Origin: Streptomyces cellulosae
GTDB taxonomy: Bacteria; Actinomycetota; Actinomycetes; Streptomycetales; Streptomycetaceae
DNA length: 64,000 nucleotides
Assembly: GCF_000721105.1 (NCBI RefSeq)
Contig: NZ_JOEV01000002.1
Span: forward strand, 652,756 to 716,755
Direction: 5' to 3'
Shown: positions 36,473 to 45,295 of the stretch, piece after piece
How the letters are laid out: every line of letters begins with the position of its first letter
How positions within the stretch are numbered: the first letter of the stretch is position 1
Notes under the pieces: generated by a model
The model's input: only the letters and a program-made list of their open reading frames with translations
Database searches by the model: none
Told to the model about the DNA's origin: nothing
Program-made: the position numbers and the translations under genes

Positions 36473-37432
36473 ATGCGTTTCGCCGCGTACGAGCACCGAC
36501 ACCAGCGCCAGGTCGCCGTCGTCGGCGAGGACGGCCGCCTCCACCCGGTTCCCGGCGAGCGCACGCTCACCGAACTGATCACAGAAGGCGCCCTCTTCGA
36601 GGCGGGGGCCACGGCTCTCGACGCCCCGGCCGGACCGCACGTCTCCGAGGTGCGACTGCTGCCCCCGCTGCGACCGGCCTCCGTACGGGACTTCGTCACC
36701 TTCGAGGAGCATGTCGAGGCCGTACGACGCTCGGTCGACGGTGCGAGTGGCGTGCCGGACGCCTGGTACACCGCGCCGACCTTCTACTTCACCAACCCCC
36801 ACGCCGTGTTCGGGCCGTACGACGACATTCCCATGCCCCCGGGGTCCCAGGTACTGGACTTCGAACTCGAAGTCGCCGCCGTCATCGGCCGCGAGGGCCG
36901 CGACCTCACTCCCGAGCAGGCAGGTGACCACATTGTCGGCTACACGGTCTTCAACGACTGGTCCGCGCGCGATCTCCAGTCCGCCGAGATGAAGGTCGGC
37001 CTCGGCCCCTGCAAGGGCAAGGACACCGCCACCACCCTCGGTCCGTACCTGGTCACGGCCGACGAACTGGCGCCGTACCGGGACGCCGAGGGCTTTCTGC
37101 GGCTGGCCCTGACCGCCGAGGTCAACGGGCAGGTGGTCGGCGAGGACCTGCTGTCCAACATGAGCTGGACCTTCGGGGAGATGGTCGCCTACGCCTCGCG
37201 CGGCACCCGGGTCGTGCCGGGTGACGTCCTGGGCTCGGGCACGTGCGGGAACGGCGGCTGCCTCGCCGAGCTGTGGGGGCTGCGGGGCGAGCGGACTCCG
37301 CCGCCGCTGGGTCCCGGCGACACCGTCAAGCTCACCGTCGAGGGCATCGGCACGCTCACCAACACCGTCGTCCCCGGCGTCGCCCCCGTGCCCCTGCCGG
37401 CCGGCCGGCGCCGCAGCCGGGAGCGGCCATGA
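36473..37432 (+). CDS. Fumarylacetoacetate-hydrolase-family protein
   Basis: 319 residues. FVTFEEHVEAVRRS at the lid, metal-binding VLDFELEVAAVIGREGR, GYTVFNDWSARDLQSAEMKVGLGPCKGKD and the closing PGDVLGSGTCGNGGCLAE: the latter two resemble true fumarylacetoacetase more than the short FAA hydrolases, so hydrolysis of a C-C bond in a 1,3-diketo acid is plausible. The stop overlaps the next ATG (ATGA). It is the second FAA-fold enzyme of the operon; together they would process the ring-opened product. Confidence 0.9.
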   Translation: MRFAAYEHRHQRQVAVVGEDGRLHPVPGERTLTELITEGALFEAGATALDAPAGPHVSEVRLLPPLRPASVRDFVTFEEHVEAVRRSVDGASGVPDAWYTAPTFYFTNPHAVFGPYDDIPMPPGSQVLDFELEVAAVIGREGRDLTPEQAGDHIVGYTVFNDWSARDLQSAEMKVGLGPCKGKDTATTLGPYLVTADELAPYRDAEGFLRLALTAEVNGQVVGEDLLSNMSWTFGEMVAYASRGTRVVPGDVLGSGTCGNGGCLAELWGLRGERTPPPLGPGDTVKLTVEGIGTLTNTVVPGVAPVPLPAGRRRSRERP

Positions 37433-38181
37433 CGGACCTGAACCCCAAGAGGCTGCTGGGCAAGGTGGTCGTGGTCACCGGCGCGGCTCGCGGCCAGGGT
37501 GCCGCTGAAGCCGAGGCACTGACCCGCGAGGGCGCCCGGGTGATCGCCACCGATGTGACAGAGGCACCCGGCTGCCGCCGTCTCGACGTCACCAGCGAGC
37601 AGGACTGGGCCGATCTCGCCGCCGAGTTGAAAGAGGCGTACGGGCAGGTCCACGGCCTGGTCAACAACGCGGGCATCACCTGGCGGGCCCGGCTCGGCGA
37701 CGTACGCCCCGAGGACTTCGACCACGTCCACGCCGTCAACGTCACCGGCCCGCTGCTCGGCATCCAGCACCTCGCCCCGCTGATGCCGTCCGGCGCCTCG
37801 ATCGTCAACGTCGGCTCCTCCGCCGCGCTCACCGGCCACTACCCGGTGGCGTACACCGCCAGCAAGTGGGGCCTGCGCGGGCTGTCCAAGGCGGCCGCGC
37901 TGGAACTCGGACCGCGCGGAATCCGCGTCAACACGATCCACCCCGGCTACATCGAGACCGAGATGACCGCCTCCGCCGCCCCCGCCTTCCGCGAGGCCAA
38001 CATCCGCGAGACGCCGCTCGGCCGCACCGGCACCGTCGACGAGGTCGCCCCGCTGATCGTCTTCCTGCTGTCGGACGAGTCCTCGTTCATCACCGGCGCG
38101 GAGATCCCCGTCGACGGCGGCCTCACCGCGCACGGCGGAGTCAAGTCCGTCTCGGACGCCCTGCGACCGGAGACGCCATGA
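37429..38181 (+). CDS. SDR family oxidoreductase
   Basis: 250 residues, ATG coupled to the preceding stop. TGAARGQG at 18-25, NNAG, serine in VGSSAAL and YTASK active site; VDGGLTAHGG at the end. An acidic residue after strand 2 (ATDVTE) suggests NAD+. The sequence resembles actinobacterial 3-alpha/20-beta-hydroxysteroid dehydrogenase-like SDRs, but the context suggests oxidation of a hydroxy-acid intermediate. A 16-codon micro-ORF overlaps its stop. Confidence 0.9.
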   Translation: MTDLNPKRLLGKVVVVTGAARGQGAAEAEALTREGARVIATDVTEAPGCRRLDVTSEQDWADLAAELKEAYGQVHGLVNNAGITWRARLGDVRPEDFDHVHAVNVTGPLLGIQHLAPLMPSGASIVNVGSSAALTGHYPVAYTASKWGLRGLSKAAALELGPRGIRVNTIHPGYIETEMTASAAPAFREANIRETPLGRTGTVDEVAPLIVFLLSDESSFITGAEIPVDGGLTAHGGVKSVSDALRPETP

Positions 38182-38228
38182 CCGACACCCTGGCCCGTGC
38201 CGCCACCAGAAAGGACCGTCGCAAGTGA
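38178..38228 (+). CDS. Possible 16-residue coupling micro-ORF
   Basis: ATG overlaps the SDR stop (ATGA), and its own TGA overlaps the GTG of the CoA-transferase gene (GTGA). Reads [16 protein letters not shown], with AGAAAGGA inside serving as ribosome site for the next gene. It has no known relatives that I recognise. It could be a translational bridge between the two genes or chance. Confidence 0.3.
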   Translation: MTDTLARAATRKDRRK

Positions 38229-39007
38229 ACAAGGTCAGCACCGGCGCCGCGGAGGCGGTCGCCGACATTCCGGACGGCGCCTCGCTGGCCGTCGGGGGCT
38301 TCGGCCTCAGCGGCGTACCCGAGGTCCTCGTCCGTGCCCTGTACGCACACGGCGCGGACGGTCTGAAGGTCGTCTCCAACAACTGCGGAGTCGACGGCCG
38401 CGGCCTCGGCGTTCTCCTGGCCGCGGGCCGCATCGCCCGGGTGACCGGCTCCTACGTCGGCGAGAACAAGGAGTTCGCCCGCCAGTACCTGTCCGGCGAG
38501 CTGGAGGTGGAACTGGTCCCGCAGGGCACGCTCGCCGAGCGGCTGCGTGCGGGCGGCGCGGGCATCCCCGCCTTCTACACCCCGGCCGGCGTCGGCACAC
38601 AGGTGGAACGGGGCGGACTGCCCTGGCGCCATGCGGCCGACGGCTCGGTCGCCGTGGCCTCGCCGCCCAAGGAGACCCGCGACTTCGACGGCCGTATCTA
38701 CGTCCTGGAGCACGGCATCACCACCGACTTCGCCCTCGTACGAGCCTGGCGCGGCGACCGGCACGGCAACCTCGTCTTCCGTAGGTCCGCCGCCAACTTC
38801 AACCCGCTCGCCGCGATGGCCGGCCGCATCACCGTCGCCGAGGTGGAGGAGCTCGTGGAGCCCGGTGAGCTGCGTCCCGACGAGGTGCACCTGCCCGGCA
38901 TCTTCGTCCAGCGGGTCGTGGCCCTCACCGCTGAAGAGGCAGCCGACAAGCCGGTCGAGCGCCTTTCGATTTCCGCGTCTGCGACACGAGGAACGGTACG
39001 TACCTGA
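38225..39007 (+). CDS. 3-oxoacid CoA-transferase, subunit A
   Basis: 260 residues, GTG start. Subunit-A signature [17 protein letters not shown] near the N-terminus, followed by [14 protein letters not shown] and the [15 protein letters not shown] loop. Pairs with the next gene, whose start overlaps the stop by one base (TGATG). The dimer would transfer CoA from succinyl-CoA to a 3-oxo acid (for example 3-oxoadipate or acetoacetate), feeding the final ring-cleavage product into central metabolism. Confidence 0.93.
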   Translation: MNKVSTGAAEAVADIPDGASLAVGGFGLSGVPEVLVRALYAHGADGLKVVSNNCGVDGRGLGVLLAAGRIARVTGSYVGENKEFARQYLSGELEVELVPQGTLAERLRAGGAGIPAFYTPAGVGTQVERGGLPWRHAADGSVAVASPPKETRDFDGRIYVLEHGITTDFALVRAWRGDRHGNLVFRRSAANFNPLAAMAGRITVAEVEELVEPGELRPDEVHLPGIFVQRVVALTAEEAADKPVERLSISASATRGTVRT

Positions 39008-39657
39008 TGGCCTGGACCCGCGACCAGATGGCCGCCCGAGCCGCCGCAGAACTCACCGACGGCTCCTACGTCAACCTCGGCATCGGCCTGCCGACCCTGA
39101 TCCCCGGGCATCTGCCGGCCGGCGTTCATGTCGTGCTGCACTCCGAGAACGGCATCCTCGGCACCGGGCCCTATCCCACCGAGGACGAGGTCGACCCCGA
39201 CCTGATCAACGCCGGCAAGGAGACCGTCACGGTGCTGCCCGGCGCCTGCTTCTTCGACTCCGCGCTGTCCTTCGGGATGATCCGCGGCGGGCACATCGAC
39301 ACCGCCGTCCTGGGCGCCATGCAGGTGTCGGCTGCGGGCGACCTGGCCAACTGGATGATTCCCGGAAAGATGGTCAAGGGCATGGGCGGCGCCATGGACC
39401 TGGTCCACGGTGCCCGGCGCGTCATCGTCCTGACGGAACACACCGCCAAGGACGGCACCCCAAAGATCGTCGGGGAATGCTCCCTGCCGTTGACCGGCGA
39501 GCGGTGCGTCCACCGCATCATCACCGACCTCGGCGTCCTGGACGTCACGCCTGCGGGCCTCGCGCTCGTCGAGACGGCACCGGGTGTCACCGTCGAGGAC
39601 ATCCGCGCCCGCACCGGCGCGCCGCTGCACACCGACGCCCTGTCAGCGGCCTGCTGA
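39007..39657 (+). CDS. 3-oxoacid CoA-transferase, subunit B
   Basis: 216 residues. Carries the catalytic glutamate E47 in LHSENGILG, which forms the enzyme-CoA thioester, plus [13 protein letters not shown] and the late [22 protein letters not shown] block. Full length and tightly coupled to subunit A. With A it completes a SCOT/3-oxoadipate CoA-transferase type enzyme. Confidence 0.94.
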   Translation: MAWTRDQMAARAAAELTDGSYVNLGIGLPTLIPGHLPAGVHVVLHSENGILGTGPYPTEDEVDPDLINAGKETVTVLPGACFFDSALSFGMIRGGHIDTAVLGAMQVSAAGDLANWMIPGKMVKGMGGAMDLVHGARRVIVLTEHTAKDGTPKIVGECSLPLTGERCVHRIITDLGVLDVTPAGLALVETAPGVTVEDIRARTGAPLHTDALSAAC

Positions 39658-39694
39658 TCCCCCACACGCCTTCATCCCTCAGGGAGCCCCCACG

Positions 39695-40675
39695 ATGACC
39701 CTCTTTCTCACCGACACCGACGTCAGAGCCGCCTTCGACTGGGCCGACGCCATCGCGGCCCTGCGCAGCGCCTACGCCGCACCGCCGGACGAGTCGCGCT
39801 TCCCGGCCCGCACGATGGCTCGCGGAGACGGCCTGTGGCTGCGCACCCTCAGCGGTGTGCCCGGCGACGGCGGCCCCATGGGGGCCAAGCTGATCGCCGC
39901 CTCACCCCGGCACCGGCGCGCCTCGTATCTGATCCCGTTGTTCGACCAGGAGAGCATGGAGCTGACGGCGCTCCTGGACGGCCACTCCATCACCGGTTTC
40001 CGTACCGCCGCCACTTCAGCACTCGCCGCCGACCTCCTCGCCCCCGCCGGCCCCCTGCGCGTAGCGGTGATCGGATCCGGCTTCGAGGCGCAGAACCACG
40101 TCCGTGCCCTGGCGGCTACGCGCACGCTCGCGTCCGTCACGGTGTTCAGCCCCAACCCGGCCAGCCGCACCCGCTTCACCCGGGAACTCGCCGGCCTCGG
40201 GCTGCCGCTCGCCACCGCGGAGAGCGCCGAGGCGGCCGTCGCCGGTGCCGATCTGGTGATCTGCGCGGCCCGCTCCCGCGACGAGCAGCCGACCCTGCGT
40301 GAGGCCGCCGCCGGCGTCACCGTCGTGTCGATCGGGTCCACCCTTCCCGAGCAGCGCGAACTGGCGACCGAGGTGATCGCCCGCGCAGAGGTGATCGTTG
40401 CCGACATGGTCGAGGAGGTCACCGAGGACACGGGAGACCTGATCGCGGCGAGGAAGGCGGGCGTCGACCTCGCCGGAAAAGTGGTCCCGCTCGCCGACGT
40501 CGTCTCCGGTCGCGCGTCCGGCCGACCGGCAAACGACCCGGACGCGGTCGTGATCTACAAGTCCGTCGGCTCGGCGGCGCAGGACCTCGCCGTCGCCGCG
40601 ATGTGCGTCCGGCGGGCCGCCGGACTGTCCCTGGGCACTGAACTGCCCGTCACCATCTCCCCGGTCTCGAAGTGA
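39695..40675 (+). CDS. Ornithine cyclodeaminase / mu-crystallin family protein
   Basis: 326 residues. Rossmann fold LRVAVIGSGFEAQNHVRAL near residue 125, N-terminal dimer/substrate region with ARTMARGDGLWLRTL and MGAKLIAASP, and D-x-x-V-S-G-R style ending (LADVVSGRASGR). Family members are ornithine cyclodeaminases, ketimine reductases or alanine dehydrogenases; they act on amino or imino acids. Its presence suggests that a nitrogen-containing intermediate is produced or that an imine is reduced in this pathway. Its stop overlaps the next GTG. Confidence 0.88.
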   Translation: MTLFLTDTDVRAAFDWADAIAALRSAYAAPPDESRFPARTMARGDGLWLRTLSGVPGDGGPMGAKLIAASPRHRRASYLIPLFDQESMELTALLDGHSITGFRTAATSALAADLLAPAGPLRVAVIGSGFEAQNHVRALAATRTLASVTVFSPNPASRTRFTRELAGLGLPLATAESAEAAVAGADLVICAARSRDEQPTLREAAAGVTVVSIGSTLPEQRELATEVIARAEVIVADMVEEVTEDTGDLIAARKAGVDLAGKVVPLADVVSGRASGRPANDPDAVVIYKSVGSAAQDLAVAAMCVRRAAGLSLGTELPVTISPVSK

Positions 40676-42189
40676 GCGACCCCGTGAGCGACACCATGAG
40701 CAACGCCGTGCACAGAGAACTCGACGACCCGTCGCTGCTGAAGAGCGCCGCGTATGTCGACGGCACCTGGATCACCACCGACGCCGGCCTCGCCGTACAC
40801 AACCCGTCCACCGGCGACCTGCTGGCCGAAGTGCCGCTCCTCGACCGGGCGTGGACCACCGCGGCGATCGACGCGGCGCACCGCGCGCTGCCGGCCTGGC
40901 GAGCACGTCCGGCCAAGGAGCGGTCCCGGCTCCTGCGGCGCTGGTTCGACCTGGTCACCGAGCACGCGGAAGACCTCGCCCGGCTGATCGTCCTGGAGGA
41001 GGGCAAGCCGTACCCGGAGGCCGTCGGCGAGGTCGCGTACGCGGCGTCGTTCCTGGAGTGGTTCGCCGAGGAGGCCAAGCGCATCCGCGGTGACGTCATG
41101 GAGGCGCCGGAAGCCTCGCGCAGGATCGTCGTCCTGAAGGAGCCGGTCGGTGTGTGCGCGGCGATCACCCCGTGGAACTTCCCCGCCGCGATGATCACCC
41201 GCAAGGCGGGGCCCGCGCTGGCCGCGGGCTGCACCATGGTCCTCAAGCCCGCCGAGCAGACCCCGCTGACCGCCCTGGCGCTCGCCGAACTCGCCGACCG
41301 GGCGGGCATCCCGGCGGGCGTGTTCAACGTGGTCACCGGTGACCCGCGCGAGATCGGCCCCGAGCTGACGGGCAACCCATTGGTCCGCAAGATCACCTTC
41401 ACGGGCTCCACCGAGGTCGGCAGGCTCCTGCTGGCCCAGGCGGCGCTGACCGTGAAGAAGACGTCGATGGAGCTGGGCGGCAACGCGCCCGTCCTCGTCT
41501 TCGACGACGCCGACCTCGACGAGGCGGTCGAGGGCCTGATCGCCACCAAGTACCGCAACACCGGCCAGGCGTGCATCAGCGCCAACCGCGTCTACGTACA
41601 GGACGGGATCCACGACGCGTTCGCCAAGAGACTCGCCGAACGGGTCGGCGCCCTCGCCGTCGGCGACGGCTTCGACGAAGGTGTCCAGCAGGGCCCGCTC
41701 ATCGACGAGGACGCGGTGGCGAAGGTGGAGTCCCACGTCGCCGACGCCGTCGCCCATGGGGCCGTGGTCCTGCACGGCGGCAGGCGCCACGCACGCGGCG
41801 GCCTCTTCTACGAGCCGACCGTGCTGACCGGCGTCACCGCCGAGATGGCCGTCACCCGCGAGGAGACCTTCGGCCCGGTGACCCCGTTGCTGCGGTTCAC
41901 CGACGAGAGCGACGCGGTCCGCATGGCCAACGACACCGAATTCGGCCTCGCCGCCTACCTGTTCGCCAAGGACGCCGAGCGCGTCTGGCGCGTCGCCGCC
42001 GCCCTGGAGGCCGGCATGGTCGGCATCAACACCGGCCTGATCTCCAACGAGACCGCCCCCTTCGGCGGGGTCAAGCAGTCCGGCGTCGGCCGTGAGGGCT
42101 CGGTCTACGGCCTCGACGAGTTCCTGGAGCTCAAGTACCTCGCCTGGGAAGGCGCGAAGACCCCCACCTCCGCCCCCGAACCCAGCTGA
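40672..42189 (+). CDS. NAD(P)+ aldehyde dehydrogenase (succinate-semialdehyde-dehydrogenase-like)
   Basis: 505 residues; GTG overlapping the previous stop. PWNFPAAMITRK, E267 in MELGGNAP and C301 in GQACISANR give a complete active site. GabD-like features such as KPAEQTPLTALALAELADRAGIPAGVFNVV and ETFGPV are present. It would oxidise the semialdehyde released by the aldolase encoded next or upstream. An ATG at 40696 is an alternative start. Confidence 0.93.
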   Translation: MSDPVSDTMSNAVHRELDDPSLLKSAAYVDGTWITTDAGLAVHNPSTGDLLAEVPLLDRAWTTAAIDAAHRALPAWRARPAKERSRLLRRWFDLVTEHAEDLARLIVLEEGKPYPEAVGEVAYAASFLEWFAEEAKRIRGDVMEAPEASRRIVVLKEPVGVCAAITPWNFPAAMITRKAGPALAAGCTMVLKPAEQTPLTALALAELADRAGIPAGVFNVVTGDPREIGPELTGNPLVRKITFTGSTEVGRLLLAQAALTVKKTSMELGGNAPVLVFDDADLDEAVEGLIATKYRNTGQACISANRVYVQDGIHDAFAKRLAERVGALAVGDGFDEGVQQGPLIDEDAVAKVESHVADAVAHGAVVLHGGRRHARGGLFYEPTVLTGVTAEMAVTREETFGPVTPLLRFTDESDAVRMANDTEFGLAAYLFAKDAERVWRVAAALEAGMVGINTGLISNETAPFGGVKQSGVGREGSVYGLDEFLELKYLAWEGAKTPTSAPEPS

Positions 42190-42213
42190 TCACACCACTA
42201 GGAGCACACCACC

Positions 42214-43233
42214 ATGGCCCGCTACACCCGCGCCGAAGCCCGCGACTGGGCACGCGAGAACCTCGTCGGCGTCGTCAACTGCACCATCCCGTCCTTCACG
42301 GCCGACCTGACGGCGATCAACGAGACGGCGATCCGCCACGACACCCGCCTCGCCATCGAACACGGCTTCATGGGCACCCTCGGCGTCTCGGAAGTCTCCA
42401 TCCAGCTCCCCGAGTACCTGGACTTCCTGCGCGTCATCAAGGACGAGGCCGGCGACCGGCTGCTGCTCACCCACCACGCCAGCTGGAACAACCTGGAACA
42501 GAACATCGAGGCCGTGAAGGGCGCGGAGGAGGCGGGCGCCGAACTGGTGCTGCTGTCGTACCCGCCGAACTTCTACCCCGAGTCCGAGCAGGAGATCTAC
42601 GACTACACCAAGGCCGTCTGCGACGCGACGAACCTCGGCGTCATGCTCTTCCCGATGTACCTGTGGGGCTTCAGCCCGCGCATCCACCCCTCCGACATCC
42701 CCGTACGCCTGATCCGGCGCCTGCTCGACGACTGCCCCAACATCGTCGCCATCAAGGCCGAGGGCGGCTTCCCCAGCATCCAGAGCGTCATCGAGTGCCA
42801 CCGTCACTTCGGTGACGAGGTCGTCATCTCGATGCCCATCGAGGGGGAGTTGATCCCGCTGTCGCAGATCATGCCGCTCCAGTTCTCCGCCACCAGCGAC
42901 CACGAGTACTACGGCCCGATGATCCCGCGCGTCTTCCAGCTCCTGCGGGAGGGCAAGTACGACGCCGCCGCCGACATCTACTGGCAGCTCCACCCGGCCC
43001 GCAAGATCAAGGGTGGGCTCGCCCCGGCCCTGCACGGCGGCGCGTTCATCAACCGCCAGGCGTGGAAGTTCCAGGGCTGGCTCCAGGGCTACAACGGCGG
43101 CCCGCTGCGCATGCCCACCCAGCGCATCCACGACGCCCAGATGAACGCCCTGCGCAAGGGCCTCGTCGACGCCGGCCTCGAACCGAGCATGGACCCGTTC
43201 CGCGAGTTCTTCATCGGCCGCAACCCGGCCTGA
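42214..43233 (+). CDS. Dihydrodipicolinate-synthase-family hydratase-aldolase (NahE/PhdJ-like)
   Basis: 339 residues, longer than DapA (~300) and matching the hydratase-aldolase branch that includes trans-o-hydroxybenzylidenepyruvate hydratase-aldolase. K181 in IVAIKAEGG is the Schiff-base lysine and Y149 in FPMYLWGF the partner tyrosine. The opening GVVNCTIPSFTADLTAINETAIRHDTRLAIEHGF is typical of that branch. It would cleave a ring-derived unsaturated 2-oxo acid into pyruvate and an aldehyde, which the preceding aldehyde dehydrogenase could oxidise. RBS TAGGAGC. Last gene of the operon; followed by a very long hairpin. Confidence 0.88.
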   Translation: MARYTRAEARDWARENLVGVVNCTIPSFTADLTAINETAIRHDTRLAIEHGFMGTLGVSEVSIQLPEYLDFLRVIKDEAGDRLLLTHHASWNNLEQNIEAVKGAEEAGAELVLLSYPPNFYPESEQEIYDYTKAVCDATNLGVMLFPMYLWGFSPRIHPSDIPVRLIRRLLDDCPNIVAIKAEGGFPSIQSVIECHRHFGDEVVISMPIEGELIPLSQIMPLQFSATSDHEYYGPMIPRVFQLLREGKYDAAADIYWQLHPARKIKGGLAPALHGGAFINRQAWKFQGWLQGYNGGPLRMPTQRIHDAQMNALRKGLVDAGLEPSMDPFREFFIGRNPA

Positions 43234-43587
43234 GCCCGCCCGAGGCCGCCGTGCCCGCGCCGCGAGCCGTCTGCGGCGGACGCCGCCTGCGGTACGGGGA
43301 GTGATCGCCACACCCCTGCGTGAGCATGAGCCCTACCTGACGGTCGCCCTGTCGACTGTTTCCGGGGGCGTGTGGCTGTCTCCCGGAGGCCAGACATCAC
43401 TGGCCGCGTCCCCAGGATGGCCCTCGTCACATCGGTGGGGAGGATGGAGCGACGCGACGGGTCCGGTTTCCTCGTGCGCGCACGGGAGCCGGACCTCGGT
43501 GATGAAGGAGACAGCGGATGGACTGGGACTCGGCACACCCACTCCTCGTCGCCGCAGCGGCCCGGCCCACAGTCCAACGTCGTCTCT
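43234..43587. other. Non-coding region after the ring-cleavage operon
   Basis: About 350 bases in which no gene is supported on either strand. The terminator hairpin at 43588-43645 closes it. Confidence 0.5.
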
Positions 43588-43645
43588 CCGGTACGGATCC
43601 GCGGGCGGGAGCAGACGCCCGCTCCCGCCCGCGGATCCGTACCGG
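43588..43645. terminator. Very long perfect hairpin between convergent genes
   Basis: 25-base perfect arms (43588-43612 and 43621-43645) around an 8-base loop; the arms include GGATCCGCGGGCGGGAGC and its complement. It lies between the ring-cleavage operon and the convergent quinone oxidoreductase, 13 bases after the latter's stop, and should end transcription from both sides. Confidence 0.8.
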
Positions 43646-43657
43646 CCGGGGTATCGG

Positions 43658-44590
43658 TCAGGGGATCAGGACGATCTTTCCGCGGGTGTGCCGCTGCTCC
43701 AGCTCGGCGAAGGCGTCGGCGACGCGGTCGAGCGGGTACGTAGCGGCGATCGGGATCTCGACGGTCCCCGAGGCGACCAGATCGACCAGCTCCACCAGGA
43801 TCTCCCGTGCGGTCGCGTTGTGGCGGCCGTCGGTCCGGGCGCCGATTTCCACGGCGCGTTCCATGGCGACGGTGGTCTGGATGCGGTCCGGCTTGATGCC
43901 GAGAGCGACCGCGAGGTCGAGGTACTCGGGTCCGTAGAGGTCGATGAACGCGTCGATTCCGCGCGCTCCCGCCGCCTGTTCGAGCCGTTCGCGAAGGCCG
44001 TCCCCGTACGGCACCGGGATGACGCCGTGCTGGTCCAGCCACTCGGCGTTGGCCGGCGAGGCGATGCCGAGCACGCGCACGCCCCGGCCGGTGAGCAGTT
44101 GCACGAGGAACGAACCGACCCCGCCCGCGGCGGCGGAGACCGCGACGGTCTCGCCGGGCTGGACGGCGACGGCGCGGGCGGCGGCGTAGGCCGTGGCGCC
44201 GACCATGTGCAGGGAGCCCGCGACCTCCCAGCTGATCTGCGGCGGTTTGGCCACCAGCCGGTCCGCCGGGACAGCAAGGTGTGTCGCGTGAGCGCCCGCC
44301 GTCGGCGTCCAGCCCAGTACCTCGTCGCCGACGGCGAGTGAGTCGACCTCGACACCGACGGCCGTGACGACGCCGGCGAGGTCGCTGCCCTGGCCGGAGG
44401 GGAAGTCCGTCGGGAACAGATGGCGGGCCACGCCCGAGCGGAGCACTCCGTCGAAAGGATTGATGGCGGCGGCCCGCACTTCGACGACGACTTCCCCGAG
44501 CCCCGGCTCGGGCATCGGAACATCGGTGACGTAGAGCACGTCACGATCGCCGTACCGCTCGAAGCGCACTGCGCGTGCCGTTCGGGACAT
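43658..44590 (-). CDS. Zinc-independent quinone oxidoreductase (NADPH:quinone reductase-like)
   Basis: 310 residues from ATG 44590 (GGAG upstream); the frame is open further but without ribosome site. MDR superfamily: N-terminal GroES-like part with AAAINPFDGVLRSG, and the NADPH loop SAAAGGVGSFLVQLL. Cysteine zinc ligands are absent, as in the quinone oxidoreductase group. Ends with PLDRVADAFAELEQRHTRGKIVLIP, complete. The neighbouring gene on the same strand is a broken second member of the same family. Confidence 0.9.
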   Translation of the reverse strand: MSRTARAVRFERYGDRDVLYVTDVPMPEPGLGEVVVEVRAAAINPFDGVLRSGVARHLFPTDFPSGQGSDLAGVVTAVGVEVDSLAVGDEVLGWTPTAGAHATHLAVPADRLVAKPPQISWEVAGSLHMVGATAYAAARAVAVQPGETVAVSAAAGGVGSFLVQLLTGRGVRVLGIASPANAEWLDQHGVIPVPYGDGLRERLEQAAGARGIDAFIDLYGPEYLDLAVALGIKPDRIQTTVAMERAVEIGARTDGRHNATAREILVELVDLVASGTVEIPIAATYPLDRVADAFAELEQRHTRGKIVLIP

Positions 44591-44703
44591 GTTTTCTCCA
44601 TGAGGTGTTGGGCGGCCCGCGGCGGGCCGGGTGGGGCTGGTGGCTTCGTGCACTGATGTGGGGGAGCACCAGGGGCATGCACTTGTCGCTGGCGGCGGCG
44701 CCG

Positions 44704-45255
44704 TCAAGGGACGATGACCGGCTTCCCGGTGGCGTGGCCGGCGCGGCCCTTGGCGACGATGGCCGGGGCGTCGGCGAGCGGAACTTCTGTGTCGACACGG
44801 ACGCGCAGTTCCCCGATGGCGGCGAGTTCGGCGAGGGTGGTCAGCGTCTCGGCGGTGGGGCTGTTGGAGAGGTTGACGCCGTGGATGCCGCGGGCGGCCA
44901 GGGCCTCGGGATCCGTGGCGTGGTTGGTGCTGACCAGCGTGGCACCGGGGCGGAGCCGGCCGGCCATGGGGCCGATGTCACCGCCGGCCGGGGTGACGAG
45001 ATCGATGACGGCGTCGATGCCTCGGGGTGCGCGGCGGCCACCTGTTCATGGGTGGGGGCCAGAGTGAAGTCGATGACGGTGCGGGCGCCGAGGTCGCGCA
45101 GGTGGTCGAGGGCGCCGTCCGTGACCTTCCAGTCGACGGGGGTTCACTCCGGCGGCATGGATGCGCACCAGGATTTCGCCGGAGCCGGGCTCGGGCACGG
45201 GCAGGTCGACGAACTCGGGCCGGGCTGCGAAATCCGTGACGACGACGGCCTTCAT
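44704..45255 (-). pseudogene. Quinone oxidoreductase pseudogene (internal deletion plus two frameshifts)
   Basis: Reading on the minus strand, MKAVVVTDFAARPEFVDLP ... AAGVNP starts a clean MDR N-terminus. An extra C in a five-C run near 45140 shifts the frame; corrected it continues VDWKVTDG, then jumps directly to DHLRDLGARTVIDFT, which belongs about 120 residues later, so the middle with the cofactor loop is missing. A lost G near 45021 shifts again before GIDAVIDLVTPAGGDIGP, and the C-terminus ends normally in GKPVIVP. Ribosome site and stop remain. Expected length ~310, present ~185. Cannot be active. Confidence 0.8.
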
Positions 45256-45295
45256 GCCGATGCCTCAATGTGCTGGTGGGTGACCGTTCCGCGCG

